DNA of 64,000 bases, from contig JAIWND010000012.1 in assembly GCA_025330725.1 (NCBI GenBank), forward strand, positions 124,001 through 188,000, read 5' to 3'. A program made the position numbers and the translations under genes. This document shows positions 31,703 to 42,246 of the stretch, one piece after another (within the stretch, counting starts at the first letter, position 1; each line of letters begins with the position of its first letter). The notes below the pieces were generated by a model, which saw nothing but the letters and a program-made list of their open reading frames with translations, was not told the DNA's origin and did not search any database. The DNA is from Chlamydoabsidia padenii (Eukaryota > Mucoromycota > Mucoromycetes > Mucorales > Cunninghamellaceae).

Positions 31703-32474
31703 ATGAGTAAGTACATTGTTCTGGATTGTGTATCAATGGGGTGCGTTTGAATTGATCTTACTTCTTCTTCTTCATAGCTCACAATAACGACGGCATTATC
31801 AAATACGGGTAAGCCAAAAAGGATAAAGTCAGCAACAGTTTGATGGTTTTTCTTTTTTTTCTAGTGATGAAATCGAGCTCAAGCATGTTGCCACTGGTCG
31901 ATATATTGGCACAGATGCTAATCAATATCAATCTGGCAGTAAACAGCAAAACGTGTTTGCAACCGAATCTTCATCTACCAAGTGGGTCGTATTGCCACCC
32001 GAAGGTTCGGGCGAAGAAAAAGGATATGAAGTTGGATGGGAGGACGAGGTGCTTCTTCAACCTTTGGATTTCCCCGACCAGCGCCTACATTCAAGTTCCG
32101 ACGCAGTGAGTCAAATCACTGGACAACAAGAAGTATCCTGCTATGACGGTTCTGATAAGAATGATATTTGGAAAGTGATTCAAGAAGACGAAGACGAAGG
32201 TGATGATGTAAGTTTGTTTAAATAGTGAATAGACTGAATGGGAAATTGATTACTTTGTGCATATAGTTCTGGCGAGTAGGTCAACGCTTTTATCTCCAAC
32301 ATAGTACAACCAAAAAATTCTTGTAAGTGATGGTTTCCATTATGGTCAATATAATAGGCTAACCTTCTGTTTTTCTTTTTTACTTGTAGGCACTCTCATG
32401 AAATCCGCTACTTGAATGAAACAAATGAAGTAACAGCCTTTGAACGGGATGAAAACAGCGTATTCATTGTTTAA
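31703..32474 (+). CDS. MIR-domain-like protein
   Basis: Five exons: 31703-31706, 31778-31808, 31865-32207, 32267-32322, 32390-32474; 172 aa. The first coding exon is only 4 nt (ATGA). The sequence begins MTHNNDGIIKYGDEIELKHV and has beta-trefoil-like repeats: LKHVATGRYIGTDANQYQSG, WVVLPPEG, VGQRFYLQHSTTKKFLHSHE and ends AFERDENSVFIV. The phrases L.H..TG.YL and LHSH are typical of MIR domains (SDF2, Pmt mannosyltransferases, IP3 receptors). No signal peptide or transmembrane segment is present, so it is probably cytosolic, unlike SDF2. Function unknown; family placement is by motif only. Confidence 0.7.
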
Positions 32475-32599
32475 AAAGTTAATGCTTCAAAATAAATTGA
32501 AATCCCGAATTTGAATTTTTCCTTTTTTTCTTTCGTCTTCTTCATCTTTATTTTTATTTTTATCTCTCTTCCTTCTCCCACCACTCATTAACATTACGA
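32475..32599 (+). promoter_or_regulatory. Short intergenic promoter of the hydrolase gene
   Basis: Only 125 nt between a stop and the next ATG. It contains AATAAA (32490) serving the upstream gene and CCCGAATTTGAATTTTT (32504-32520), a near match to CGGGATTTGAA in sense orientation, about 85 nt before the ATG. Confidence 0.45.
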
Positions 32600-33592
32600 A
32601 TGACTGTCAATACGATATCCATAGACTCTGAAAAAGCAACTATTGAAGTCAGAATCGGCTACAACCAACAAGATAATTATTCACCCAAATCGACCACAGC
32701 AACACCAGCATCAGCACCCGCGATTGTAATAGCTCATCCTTATGGTCCTCTGGGTGGAAATATGTATAACAATGTTGTCGTTGCCTTGCAAAAGTCACTT
32801 ATGAATAAAGGATACATCACCGCCAGCTTTAACTTTAGGTAATTAAAACTAAAAAAAAAAAAAAAAAAAAAAAAAGAGACTACATGGTCTTCATTTACAA
32901 GACAAACTAATGCCTTCAAACCTTTATGTTATAGAGGAAGTGGAAACTCAACTGGAAGGACAAGTTGGACTGGTATACCTGAACAAAAGGACTATAAGGC
33001 TGTGGTGGACTATCTTCTAAAACAAAATGATGGACATAAAGACCTCCCAACTGTCTCTCATCTATTGGTTTGTGTAAGTACAAAAAAGAGAAGAACCCCC
33101 CCCTCCCAAGGTGGCACGATCCTGTCGTCATCCCCTCAGTTTTGTGAAACTAACACTTGATATCCTCATATCCGTATTGTATAGGGCTATTCTTATGGAA
33201 GCATGATTGCTGCTAGTATTCGGGAAAACAGGGTGCCAACATCCTACCTTTTGATCAGTTACCCTCTACGAGTCGCTTGGGCCTTGTCACTAACCAAGAT
33301 GTCATACTTTAGGTCACAGGTGAATCAATTACTAACAGCTTCACCAACTATCATTGAAACAAACGAATCTCAGCAACAATCATCACCATTAGTACTACTT
33401 ATATTTGGGGATCAGGATCAATTCACCTCAATAAATGCCTATCGCTCTTGGGTCAAGACAATTACTTCCAACACAGCAAAAAGTATTATTGTAGAAGGTG
33501 TGGACCACTTTTGGGCGGACAAGGAGAATCAACTATTAGATCATATGTATTCTTGGCTATCAACAATACCATCATTATCTTCAACTCAATAA
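32600..33592 (+). CDS. Alpha/beta-hydrolase
   Basis: Three exons: 32600-32838, 32935-33073, 33185-33592; 261 aa. An alpha/beta-hydrolase fold is seen: the oxyanion strand AIVIAHPYGPLGGNMYNNVV, the RGSGNSTG turn, nucleophile elbow GYSYGS (GxSxG), acid LIFGDQDQFT and histidine VEGVDHFW. The catalytic Ser-Asp-His set is complete, so the enzyme is probably active. It resembles the small cytosolic hydrolases related to plant/fungal KTI12-unrelated 'YNMP'-type dienelactone-like enzymes only in general fold; the substrate cannot be named. No signal peptide. Confidence 0.85.
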
Positions 33593-34215
33593 AATCCGAT
33601 GGTTTCTTTTGTCTCAAACGACACTCTCCTCTCTTAAAGATTAGATCACACCTTCAGGTAAGAGTTTGATTGATGATGTCCCAACTCCTCATTACCTTTT
33701 TATTTTTATTTTTATTTTTTTTAATAGGACAAGGATATGTAGGTAGGCTCATTTACGGGAAACTGTATAACACACTTGACGGAACCCTATGAATCTAATT
33801 CTATACTTTACTCTTTTTGTTTATAGTTATGATCTTGTCTCCAATTTTTGCATATCGATGAAGAAGAACAAGGTTGTACAGAATATTGCATGATCAAGAC
33901 CAATGGGGCAACTTGGTGGGATGCTCTGAAGAATAGCTGCTAATATAGATATCATTAGTTATAGATTTGCCCCTCCCCTTCTCCCTTCTTTGTCTTTTAT
34001 AATAAAATCCTTCTTATACCATATTGATCACATTCGGTCTGGTCAATTCCTTTTCCCCTGAATTTCTCATAGGGTACATTCAGTGGTGGCTTTTTCTTTT
34101 TTATTCTTTGGCTCGGCGTCACAAACTCAGAAAATTTTTTTAGGTATTTTGGCTCACTGAAGTTTCGATCCTTCTTTTTCTTTTCCTTCTCTTTTTTTCA
34201 TCCGACATATTCACC
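33593..34215. other. Spacer with splice-like sites but no coherent protein
   Basis: Donor/acceptor pairs are visible (GTAAGAG at 33658 with TTTAATAG; GTAGGC at 33742 with TTTATAG at about 33826), and a 36-codon open stretch runs at about 33835-33945 (reads QFLHIDEEEQGCTEY in part, ends TAA). The frames do not join into one protein. AATAAAA at about 34001 could end the transcript. It may be a spliced 3' UTR of the hydrolase gene, a non-coding RNA, or chance. Confidence 0.35.
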
Positions 34216-35060
34216 ATGTAAGTAGAACACACCAAACTCTACCATGTTTTTACGAAGGATATCATATAGTTGATAAACATAACATACGACGCTTATGTAA
34301 TATCGCCTGTTTGGGGGGGGGTGTGGATTTGGAAAATAAAATGGAATCATGGATATGGCATATTTGACTAAACTTGCTTTTCTTTTCTTTTTAATATGAT
34401 ACTTATAGGGTCAATTTGCGCATCCAAAAACGTTTGGCCGCTTCCGTTCTCAAGTGTGGTCAACGCAAGATCTGGCTCGATCCTAACGAAGTCAACGAAA
34501 TCTCTAACGCCAACTCTCGTAAGTGAATGCAACCTACAATACTTTATTTGCTTATAGATTGCAATCACCTTTAACTGACATGATTTGTGTTTTTTTTTTT
34601 TTTTATGATTCTAGGTGCTAACGTCCGCAAGTTGGTCAAGGATGGTTTGGTCATTCGCAAGCCTGAAATTGGTGTCTCTCGTTTCCGTGTCCGTGAACGT
34701 CATGCCGCCAAGCGCCTCGGTCGTCACATGGGTCATGGTAAGCGCAAGGGTACTGCCAATGCTCGTATGTCTCGTCAAGTCCTCTGGATGCGTCGTATGC
34801 GTGTCCTCCGTCGTCTTCTCCGCAAGTACAGAGAAGCTGGCAAGATCGACAAGCACTTGTACCACTCTCTCTACTTGAAGTCCAAGGGTAACGGATTCAA
34901 GAACAAGCGTGTCCTCATGGAATATATTCACAAGGCCAAGGCTGAACAAATCCGTACCAAGGGTCTTGCTGAACAAGCTGCTGCTCTCCGTGCCAAGAAC
35001 AAGGCTATGCGTGAACGTAGAAAGCAACGTTCTGAAGAAAAGGTCGCTGAACAACAATAG
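34216..35060 (+). CDS. Cytosolic 60S ribosomal protein eL19
   Basis: Three exons: 34216-34217, 34409-34518, 34615-35060; 185 aa. The first coding exon supplies only AT of the start codon, and G comes from exon 2, so the 191-nt intron 1 splits the ATG. The protein [58 protein letters not shown]-type [20 protein letters not shown] and [20 protein letters not shown] is eL19 throughout. Codon use is more C/G-ending than neighbours, as expected of a highly expressed gene. A 148-codon antisense frame over exon 3 is a shadow. Confidence 0.97.
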
Positions 35061-35283
35061 GTTTAGTTTATTTAATCTAGTGTAATAGTGATACTTACTT
35101 CCCCCTTCCCATGTTTGTTTTATTTGTTTACTAATTCAATAAACATAATGATTAATTCATTCACTTTACTATTGTCTTTGATGTAGATCTAGTGATAATG
35201 CTGTGATCGCTACTTGTTTTGCCTTGGAAAAATGCTTAATAGGGATTTTTAAGATCCCGCCCCATTCCATAAATTCACATCGA

Positions 35284-35325
<42 letters not shown>

Positions 35326-35418
35326 CGTCTCTTCTTTACATTCAATCTTTTTTATTCATACATTCTTCTTTTACCAAAAAGAGGAAACTGCATAGAAGAA
35401 CATTCTACATCAAGAAGA
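35061..35418. other. Spacer and RhoGEF upstream region
   Basis: AATAAAC at 35139 for eL19, then a 38-nt T run (35286-35323) close upstream of the next gene. A GGCGGGATCTTAAAAA sequence lies on the minus strand (about 35246-35261), opposite to the gene. Confidence 0.5.
35286..35323. repeat. 38-nt T homopolymer
   Basis: Uninterrupted T run about 95 nt before the RhoGEF start codon. Confidence 0.9.
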
Positions 35419-38400
35419 ATGCAACAGTCTTCTATCACAAACGTTGCACCACCACCACCACCACCACCACCACCTCATTTATGTGATAATGGAGAAAGCC
35501 CTGCAACACCAAAACCTTCTCGATTGGAACAGTTACCACACAAAACATCAACAAAATGGTATAGCCCTTTACGACTATCTTCAAAACGCAACTCTCAACA
35601 GTATTATGGCCACAAACAAAGCACCACTGCCGTTTCACCATACTCGAATAGCAAAGGAAAAGATTCTTTATGTAAGCATCCTTCAAGTATGGACAACTCT
35701 TTACTTTATATTAATCACATTCACTTTATTCCTTCACTTGTAGCTCCGGCACCTTCTTTATCAACCGACCTACCTGACAATGGATACAACAGAACGGACG
35801 ATATTAAACGATCAAGAAGTTTTGCTTACGGCTCTATGCCTACCACCATTACCAACAGCATCACCTCTACCACCATTACTCCGACAATAACTAATTTCAG
35901 CATATATCCGGCTTTATTATCACGTGTGGCCTATGAATTCCAACAAAACATGATACTAACAGATCACTTCAAGAATGGAATCGAATACAAGAACTCTTTT
36001 ACTGGTCAAGAAGCAATAGTAAGTTATAGAAAAGAAATCAGTCAGGATAGAAATATAATGTATCCAAAAATGCTCAGCTTTTGTTTTATTTATACACAAA
36101 CCATCTATTATTTAGGATCATCTTGCTCGGATCATATCCACCAATGATCGCTTCCTGGCTCTTGTTATTGGTCGTGCTTTAGGCTCTCAGCGATTCTTTC
36201 ATGATGTTGGTTACGAAAATCGGTTAATGGACTCGGCCGAAGAGCTGTATCAACTTGAAAAGGAACCCAGCTTTGCTAACAACAATAATAACAACAATGC
36301 AGGATTATCAACTCACCATCACAACGACGAATATCTTTTACAACAATGCGACAGTCCCACCACTACTTTATCTCCTGGTGGAACAACAGCAAGCAATAGT
36401 AGCAGCGTGAATGAACTTTATACCTCACAACCTAACAACCTGACTCGATTGGATCAGCATACAGTATCTTTTCCTAATGGAATCATCACTAGTCTTACCT
36501 ATTGTTATTCTCCTACCTGCCACGATACCTCTCCTTGCTACAGTTACACTTGCCCGAAACGACGATCCATCAAGGTAATGAAAATATAACAACAGAACTT
36601 GTCTAATACTTTTTTTTTTCTTTTTCTTTTATCGTATAGCGTCCTGTGATTACTGGTCATCATCACCATCAACTCCATCCTCAAGACCCTTCACTCTGGG
36701 CTGATTTGATACCTGAACCTGAATACAACACAATACCACCTAAAGAACGTAAACGGCAAGAAGGGATATATGAATTGATATACACGGAAACAAACTATGT
36801 CAAAGATCTCGAATATTTGGAAGAGGTAAACTGTGTTTATGAATCCTACATGTCAACATGATCACTAATGTATCTATTAACAATTTTTATAGATGTGGGT
36901 CCAACCTTTGATTCAATCAGACATAATACCCGAATCCAGGCGTTCTATCTTTGTTGACACTGTCTTCTCCAACATCTCCTCTATTTATACCATCAATGTA
37001 CGCCTAATGACAGCTTTATTGGATCGACAAAAGGAACAACTCGTGGTTCATGCAATTGGTGATATTATGCTGGACTTTGTGGTGGACTTTGAACCTTATA
37101 TCAAGTATGGCGCCAGACAACATGAAGCTAAATATGCGCTGGATCACGAACGGTACATCAATCCTGGATTTGATTGGTTTATCACTGAAACAGAGCGCCA
37201 CCCTAGGTCTCACAAGCTCGAACTGAATGGGTACCTGACTAAACCAACAACTAGACTTGGCAAGTACCTCTTACTTTTGCAGGAAATTCTGAAAAGAACA
37301 CCTGAAGGCCATCCTGATTGCGATGATATTCCAAAAGCCATTGCTATCATCAAACAATTCCTGGTTCGGGTGAACACTCAAGCTGGTCGAACAAAAAACA
37401 GATTTGATTTGGAAAAAATTCACGAGAATCTGGTATTTAAAAACAAGGCTGATTCAATGGTAATGTATATATGTACAAAAGGATGGAGAATGGAATCTGT
37501 ATTGATACTGATGATTTTTTTTTTCTAAATAACAGGATTTGGGATTGTTAAAGGAATCACGGACAATCATAAAACAAGGCGTGCTGCGGAAAACACCCAA
37601 CAGTGAATCAACGGAATATCAAATTATCTTATTGGATCATTACCTGGTGGTGGCAAAAGTCAAGGTGGTCCGTGGGGGTGCATTGAAATATATCATACAA
37701 AAAAGACCTATGGCTTTGGATCTTTTGACAGTCTTTGTACCAAAAGAACCCAAGGAATACTTCTCCAACAACTACACTTCCAGCAGCTCACAATACCACT
37801 CTGTCATATCAAACGTTACAAGCTCCAGTAACAACAACAACAACACAAGTGAACCCAACAAAGCAGCAAACCGACATAGTTTATCGAATGCACTAGGCCA
37901 ATTTCCACAGAAACGTACCAGCTCCATTCTACCGTACGTCAATATCAACAACACGAGCTCCCCAATGATGTTGCGCCCGTTCAACGACCTATCTTACTAC
38001 CATGTATTGCAGCAAAATACCAATGGAAACAACAAACCTAGCTCGTTCAGTATAACTCCAGCCACGATCATACATGAACGCGAACGAAAAGTTGGATATC
38101 CTATTGTGTTTGACTATCTGGGACGCCGAAGCGACAATGATATCTTGATATTATATGCCACATCAGATGCCACACGTAAACCATGGGTGGAGAAGATCAT
38201 CAAACAACAAAAGGAACGAAATAAACGAAATAAACCAATGTTTGAACTTGTCACTGCGGTGGAACCGGGGAATTTTGGGCTATCCATTCGAATCAACCAT
38301 ATTATAACTTTTAGTAAGTTATTTACCACCTCTATATTATCAGCTTACTAACATCATTACCTTTCTTTTGATCATGACAGATAATGGGCAACAATATATC

Positions 38401-39732
38401 TTGGCAACAGATGACGGCGTTTATGTCGGGCATACTTCAGGCAAAAAGAAACCTCACAAGATTCTCAGCATCCCAAAAGTAACTCAAATACAGGTGGTGG
38501 AATCTGCGCAGATACTTCTCGTATTATCAGACCGTACTTTATGGGAATATGGTTTGGATGTTGTCAACGGTAAACCAGAAACACAGCCTTTGGGAAATCG
38601 CGTGCAGTCGCATGTACCTTTTTTTTATGTCGGTCAATCCTTACAACGTACTTTGGTTTGTGTGCCTCGTGTCTCCACTCTTAAATCAATCATCACCACA
38701 TTTGAACCTATTGTCACTGGATTGGTGGGTAATGATACAGTGACGAACAGCGGTGACAACAATAATGGGACTGATGCATCGAATAATTCTGTTAACAATA
38801 ACAACAATATCGGTATTGATGCCATATCCTCTCGACTCTCTATGGAATACCAACGGAGGAAATCAATGGGCTTACTAGATCGAATGGGAATGCTACGTGG
38901 ATCTCATCAACAATCGAATCTGCATTTGAAACGACTCAAAGAGTTTTATGTCCCTTCCGAAGTATGGGCTATTGAACTCTCTCCAAGTAAAATGTTGGTC
39001 ACAACTTCTCGGGGTATGATTCTGGTGGACATCAAAACGGATAAACCTCAACGTAAGTGAAAAAGAATGGGACAGAAAAAAAAAGTAGTTTATTGATTCA
39101 TCTTTTATTGTTATAGAGCTCCTCGATCCGGCTGATAAAAACCTAACCTTTGTCACTGATCGCGAACGAGAAGAGGCTTCTCATATTGGACAACCTATCA
39201 AACACATGGCCATATTTCGAACTCCTCGCGGTGATCACTTTGTTTGTTATGATGGTAAGGAACAAGCACCATGAACATGATAGTTACTAACCCCTTTATA
39301 TATTATCATGTTAGAATATGGATTCTATATTGATGGCAAAGGGAATCGACTTTACTCGAACTTTTTGGTGGAATGGGAAGGTAGCCCAGAAGCATTTGCG
39401 TATCAGTATCCCTATGTTATTGCCTTTGAACCATCGTTTATCGAAATACGACACATCGTTACGGTAAGGAAAAAAAGAAAAAAAAAAAGACTTCTTGACT
39501 AACACTTGATGATCTTATTATATAGGGCGAATTAGAACAAGTTATACGTGGTTCTCATATACGATGCTTAAATAATGGACATAGAACTGAAAAGCCTTTG
39601 ATCTTTGGTGTCATGTCTGATGAGAAACGTCAACAATCGTCCATCTTCCAGCTCCAACTTACCAACAAGAATGCTGCACCATCTGATTTCGCCTCTACTT
39701 CCCAACAGTCAACGTCAATCCGGCACACATGA
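35419..39732 (+). CDS. Rho1 guanine-nucleotide exchange factor (Rom1/2 type: DEP, DH, PH, CNH)
   Basis: Ten exons: 35419-35671, 35744-36018, 36116-36574, 36640-36825, 36893-37459, 37536-38313, 38381-39052, 39117-39254, 39315-39463, 39526-39732; 1227 aa. A Pro9 run near the N-terminus precedes a DEP domain (about 150-225; AYEFQQNMILTDHFKNG, FTGQEAIDHLARII, ALGSQRFFHDV). The DH domain (about 370-565) starts RKRQEGIYELIYTETNYVKD and includes LNGYLTKPTTRLGKYLLLLQ. A PH domain follows, with a long Asn/Ser insert. CNH domain about 825-1190 (ILATDDGVYVG, EYGFYIDGKGN). It activates Rho1 in the cell-wall-integrity pathway at the cell cortex. Exon 1/2 intron (72 nt) has no stop. Confidence 0.93.
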
Positions 39733-40382
39733 TTATACTAATCAATGATACATAATGCCCTTATGTCACATATACACTCCCCATATTTGTAGCTTATATC
39801 TATTGCTTTAACCCTTATCTTTAATGTTTTTAATCTCTATTATCATCTTTCTTACTGTATCTACTACTTTTAACTACTACTCCCTTCTTTGTATATCTAC
39901 TATTGTTATCTATATTATCCATCTTTTTAATAAACGTAAATGATTTGTGATACCATCTGCATGTTGTATTAAAAAAAAAAAAAGGATTGTCTTCTTAAGA
40001 GCTGGGTAACAACATACTGTATTGCATGATCTGACAAAACATAAATCCCGACTCCGACTGCCATCATTTTACAATCACCGTGATGATTTTTTTATGAAAG
40101 TAGAAGTCTACTTTGTAGACCACCTATAACTTCAGAGTGGGCATACCGGACTAAGAAATTCATGCAAAATTGAGTTTACAGTTTAAACCCCGACTATGCT
40201 ACTACGACACACGTCCCTTTGGACCATGTATTCTTATACTGTAGTTCATAAGATATTGTCCGTAGTCAACCCCCACCACCACATTCCATCCCCTTCCAAA
40301 TATATCAATCAAATAACAAATAACAAAAGTAAAGCGATTTTATTTCTTATCAAACAAACAATCAATTAATTAATCTATAATT
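39733..40382. other. Convergent 3' spacer with two CGGG-type elements
   Basis: Between convergent 3' ends. AATAAA at 39930 likely ends the RhoGEF transcript. ATAAATCCCGACT (about 40023-40035) and AGTTTAAACCCCGACT (about 40180-40195) give CGGG(A/G)TTTA on the minus strand, with no gene start nearby. No coding frame. Confidence 0.5.
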
Positions 40383-41835
40383 CTATAATTGAGATTTTTT
40401 GTCTAGTAATGTTTTAGCATTGGCTGCACTACAGAGATCATGTATCAATTCCAAATGAGGCAAATCCAACCCCTTTGCTTTTCCACGTCGAAGAGGAGTT
40501 CCTAGAATGACTTCGACTTCCATTGGTTGTTTTCGTTCCAGATCGAGTTGCCTACAAAAAAAAAAAAAAAATCAAGATAAAGTTAATATAGAGCCAAGTC
40601 AAACAGATTCACTTACATTGAAGGTTTATAATTAAGTGCAGTCGCTTCGGTTCGACCAATCATCGCGTCCATTTGTTCTTGTACATCAAAGTCGTATCCC
40701 ATTGCATTGGCCGAGATAATGACTTCCTTCATGACACTTCGGACACTATCCAAAGCTTGTTTATTTGCTAATACTTCAGAAGTATTCATACCTGTGATAG
40801 CACACACTGGTGAGAAGGCGGCGTTCCTAAATAACCAAAGAAGAAGGTATATTGTTAGTCATGGAGAATCTAGTGTTTTTTAATTGGGCTTGTTTCAAGT
40901 GTGTGTGTGTGTGTGTTTTTTTTTTGCTTTACCAAAATAACTTTTGCCATCGAACTCGTTCAACGTCATCCACAGGAGTAGTATGCACATCACCTTTTTG
41001 TAAGAGATCAATAAAGACTTTCTTCTGTTCCGTATTGTCTACTTTTGAAGGTAGATAATTCCCCACCACCAAATTTTCAGAGCCGACCATGCTGATATGA
41101 CCAGGACTGACCTGAGAAGTGCCAATATATGCCACAATAGATATAATTGGATTATCAGGAAAATGTTCGACAATAGGTTCCTCCACACCTAACAATAAAA
41201 ATAAAAAAAAAAAGGAGGAGGGGTGTGAGCGAATGAATCCATTGATAAAGTATGACATGTGTATGTTTTTACCTAGACCGTTTTGAATGAGGACAATGGT
41301 GGTTTTACCAGGAGTGACAGCCGGACCAATGATATCAGCTACATTGTATATTTCAGGTAAGGCTTTCATAGTGACCAAGATATAATCAAAAGGAGTGTCA
41401 CCATTAGCTTGAGCCGCTTCAGATACCGTGCGCACAACTAAGACAGAAGAAGGAAGAGTTGTTGATTAGTATTGAAGATTCCCCCCCCCCTTTATTGGGT
41501 TTCTTTTTCTTTTCTTTTCCCTTTACCTTGATGAGGTTTGAAGACTTCAGTACCAAACTTCTTGGAGTCAATGAAGAGACCTTGTTCATGGACAATGTTA
41601 TAGTTGGAACGACATACCGTTGTCACTTTAGAAGATTTTGAGAGTCGCCAACTATAGATAGCACCAATGGCACCCGTACCAACTAAATTGTTAAAAAAAA
41701 AAAAGAAAAAGTAAATTGATCCAATGAGTCTGTTTGTTGATTTAGGATAGATAAATATAAAAAGAGAGAGAGAGAGAGAGAGAGAAAGACGAGATTAATA
41801 AACTTACCGGTAAGAATATGAGGTGGAGACGACAT
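40383..41835 (-). CDS. 2-dehydropantoate 2-reductase (ketopantoate reductase)
   Basis: Six exons, complement of 40383-40551, 40617-40826, 40933-41188, 41273-41437, 41527-41682 and 41808-41835, giving 327 aa. The first exon is 28 nt. MSSPPHILTVGTGAIGAIYS contains the Rossmann GxGxxG motif for NADPH; VTMKALPE and LIQNGLGVEEPI match the family, the latter with the conserved N-G-L segment. The C-terminal domain has VRWQKLFWNAAFSPVCAITG, which holds the catalytic-lysine region (RxxWxKLxxN), and RKQPMEVEVILGTPLRRGK at the end. It reduces ketopantoate to pantoate in vitamin B5/coenzyme A synthesis. Confidence 0.93.
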
Positions 41836-42246
41836 TGTGGAAATTGAATAAAAGCGAGAAGAGAAAGAAAAGGCCCTTTGAGATTGACTAAATTCGATTT
41901 TTAAATATCCGACAGATTTCCTGCCAGCACGTAGAAAAGATGTACCCCTGAAAATCATTCCCCACGGTAAGAGCCTTTCTTTAATTATGACGTATTCAAG
42001 TTATTGTTTGAAGAAAGAAGAAAAAAAAAAAAGATGGTGTAAAGAATATCAAGCCTATTAAAGAGTGAGGGGGAGAGGGACGCAGCTTTCTCACGTTATC
42101 TTGTTGACACATTTTTGTTTGTAATGACAACTCCGTTTTCCCGGAGAACCGAATTACACCAAATCTGTCTTTTAAAAAAAATACAACCACCCCAAAGACT
42201 TTATTTTTACTATGTAATAGATAACTACCAAGGTATCAAACAGCTA
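41836..42246. other. Spacer: reductase promoter and xylulokinase 3' flank
   Basis: TGTCGGATATTTAAAAATCG on the minus strand (41894-41913) is a variant of the recurrent element about 65 nt before the reductase ATG. Nothing else is supported. Confidence 0.4.

Noticed and set aside
33860..33935. Possible C/D-box snoRNA (CGATGAAG ... CTGA)
   Set aside because: The C box is imperfect and no terminal stem closes the ends.
34611..35057. 148-codon open frame on the minus strand over eL19 exon 3
   Set aside because: Antisense shadow of a highly biased coding sequence; its translation is Leu/Thr/Ser-rich without any family motif.
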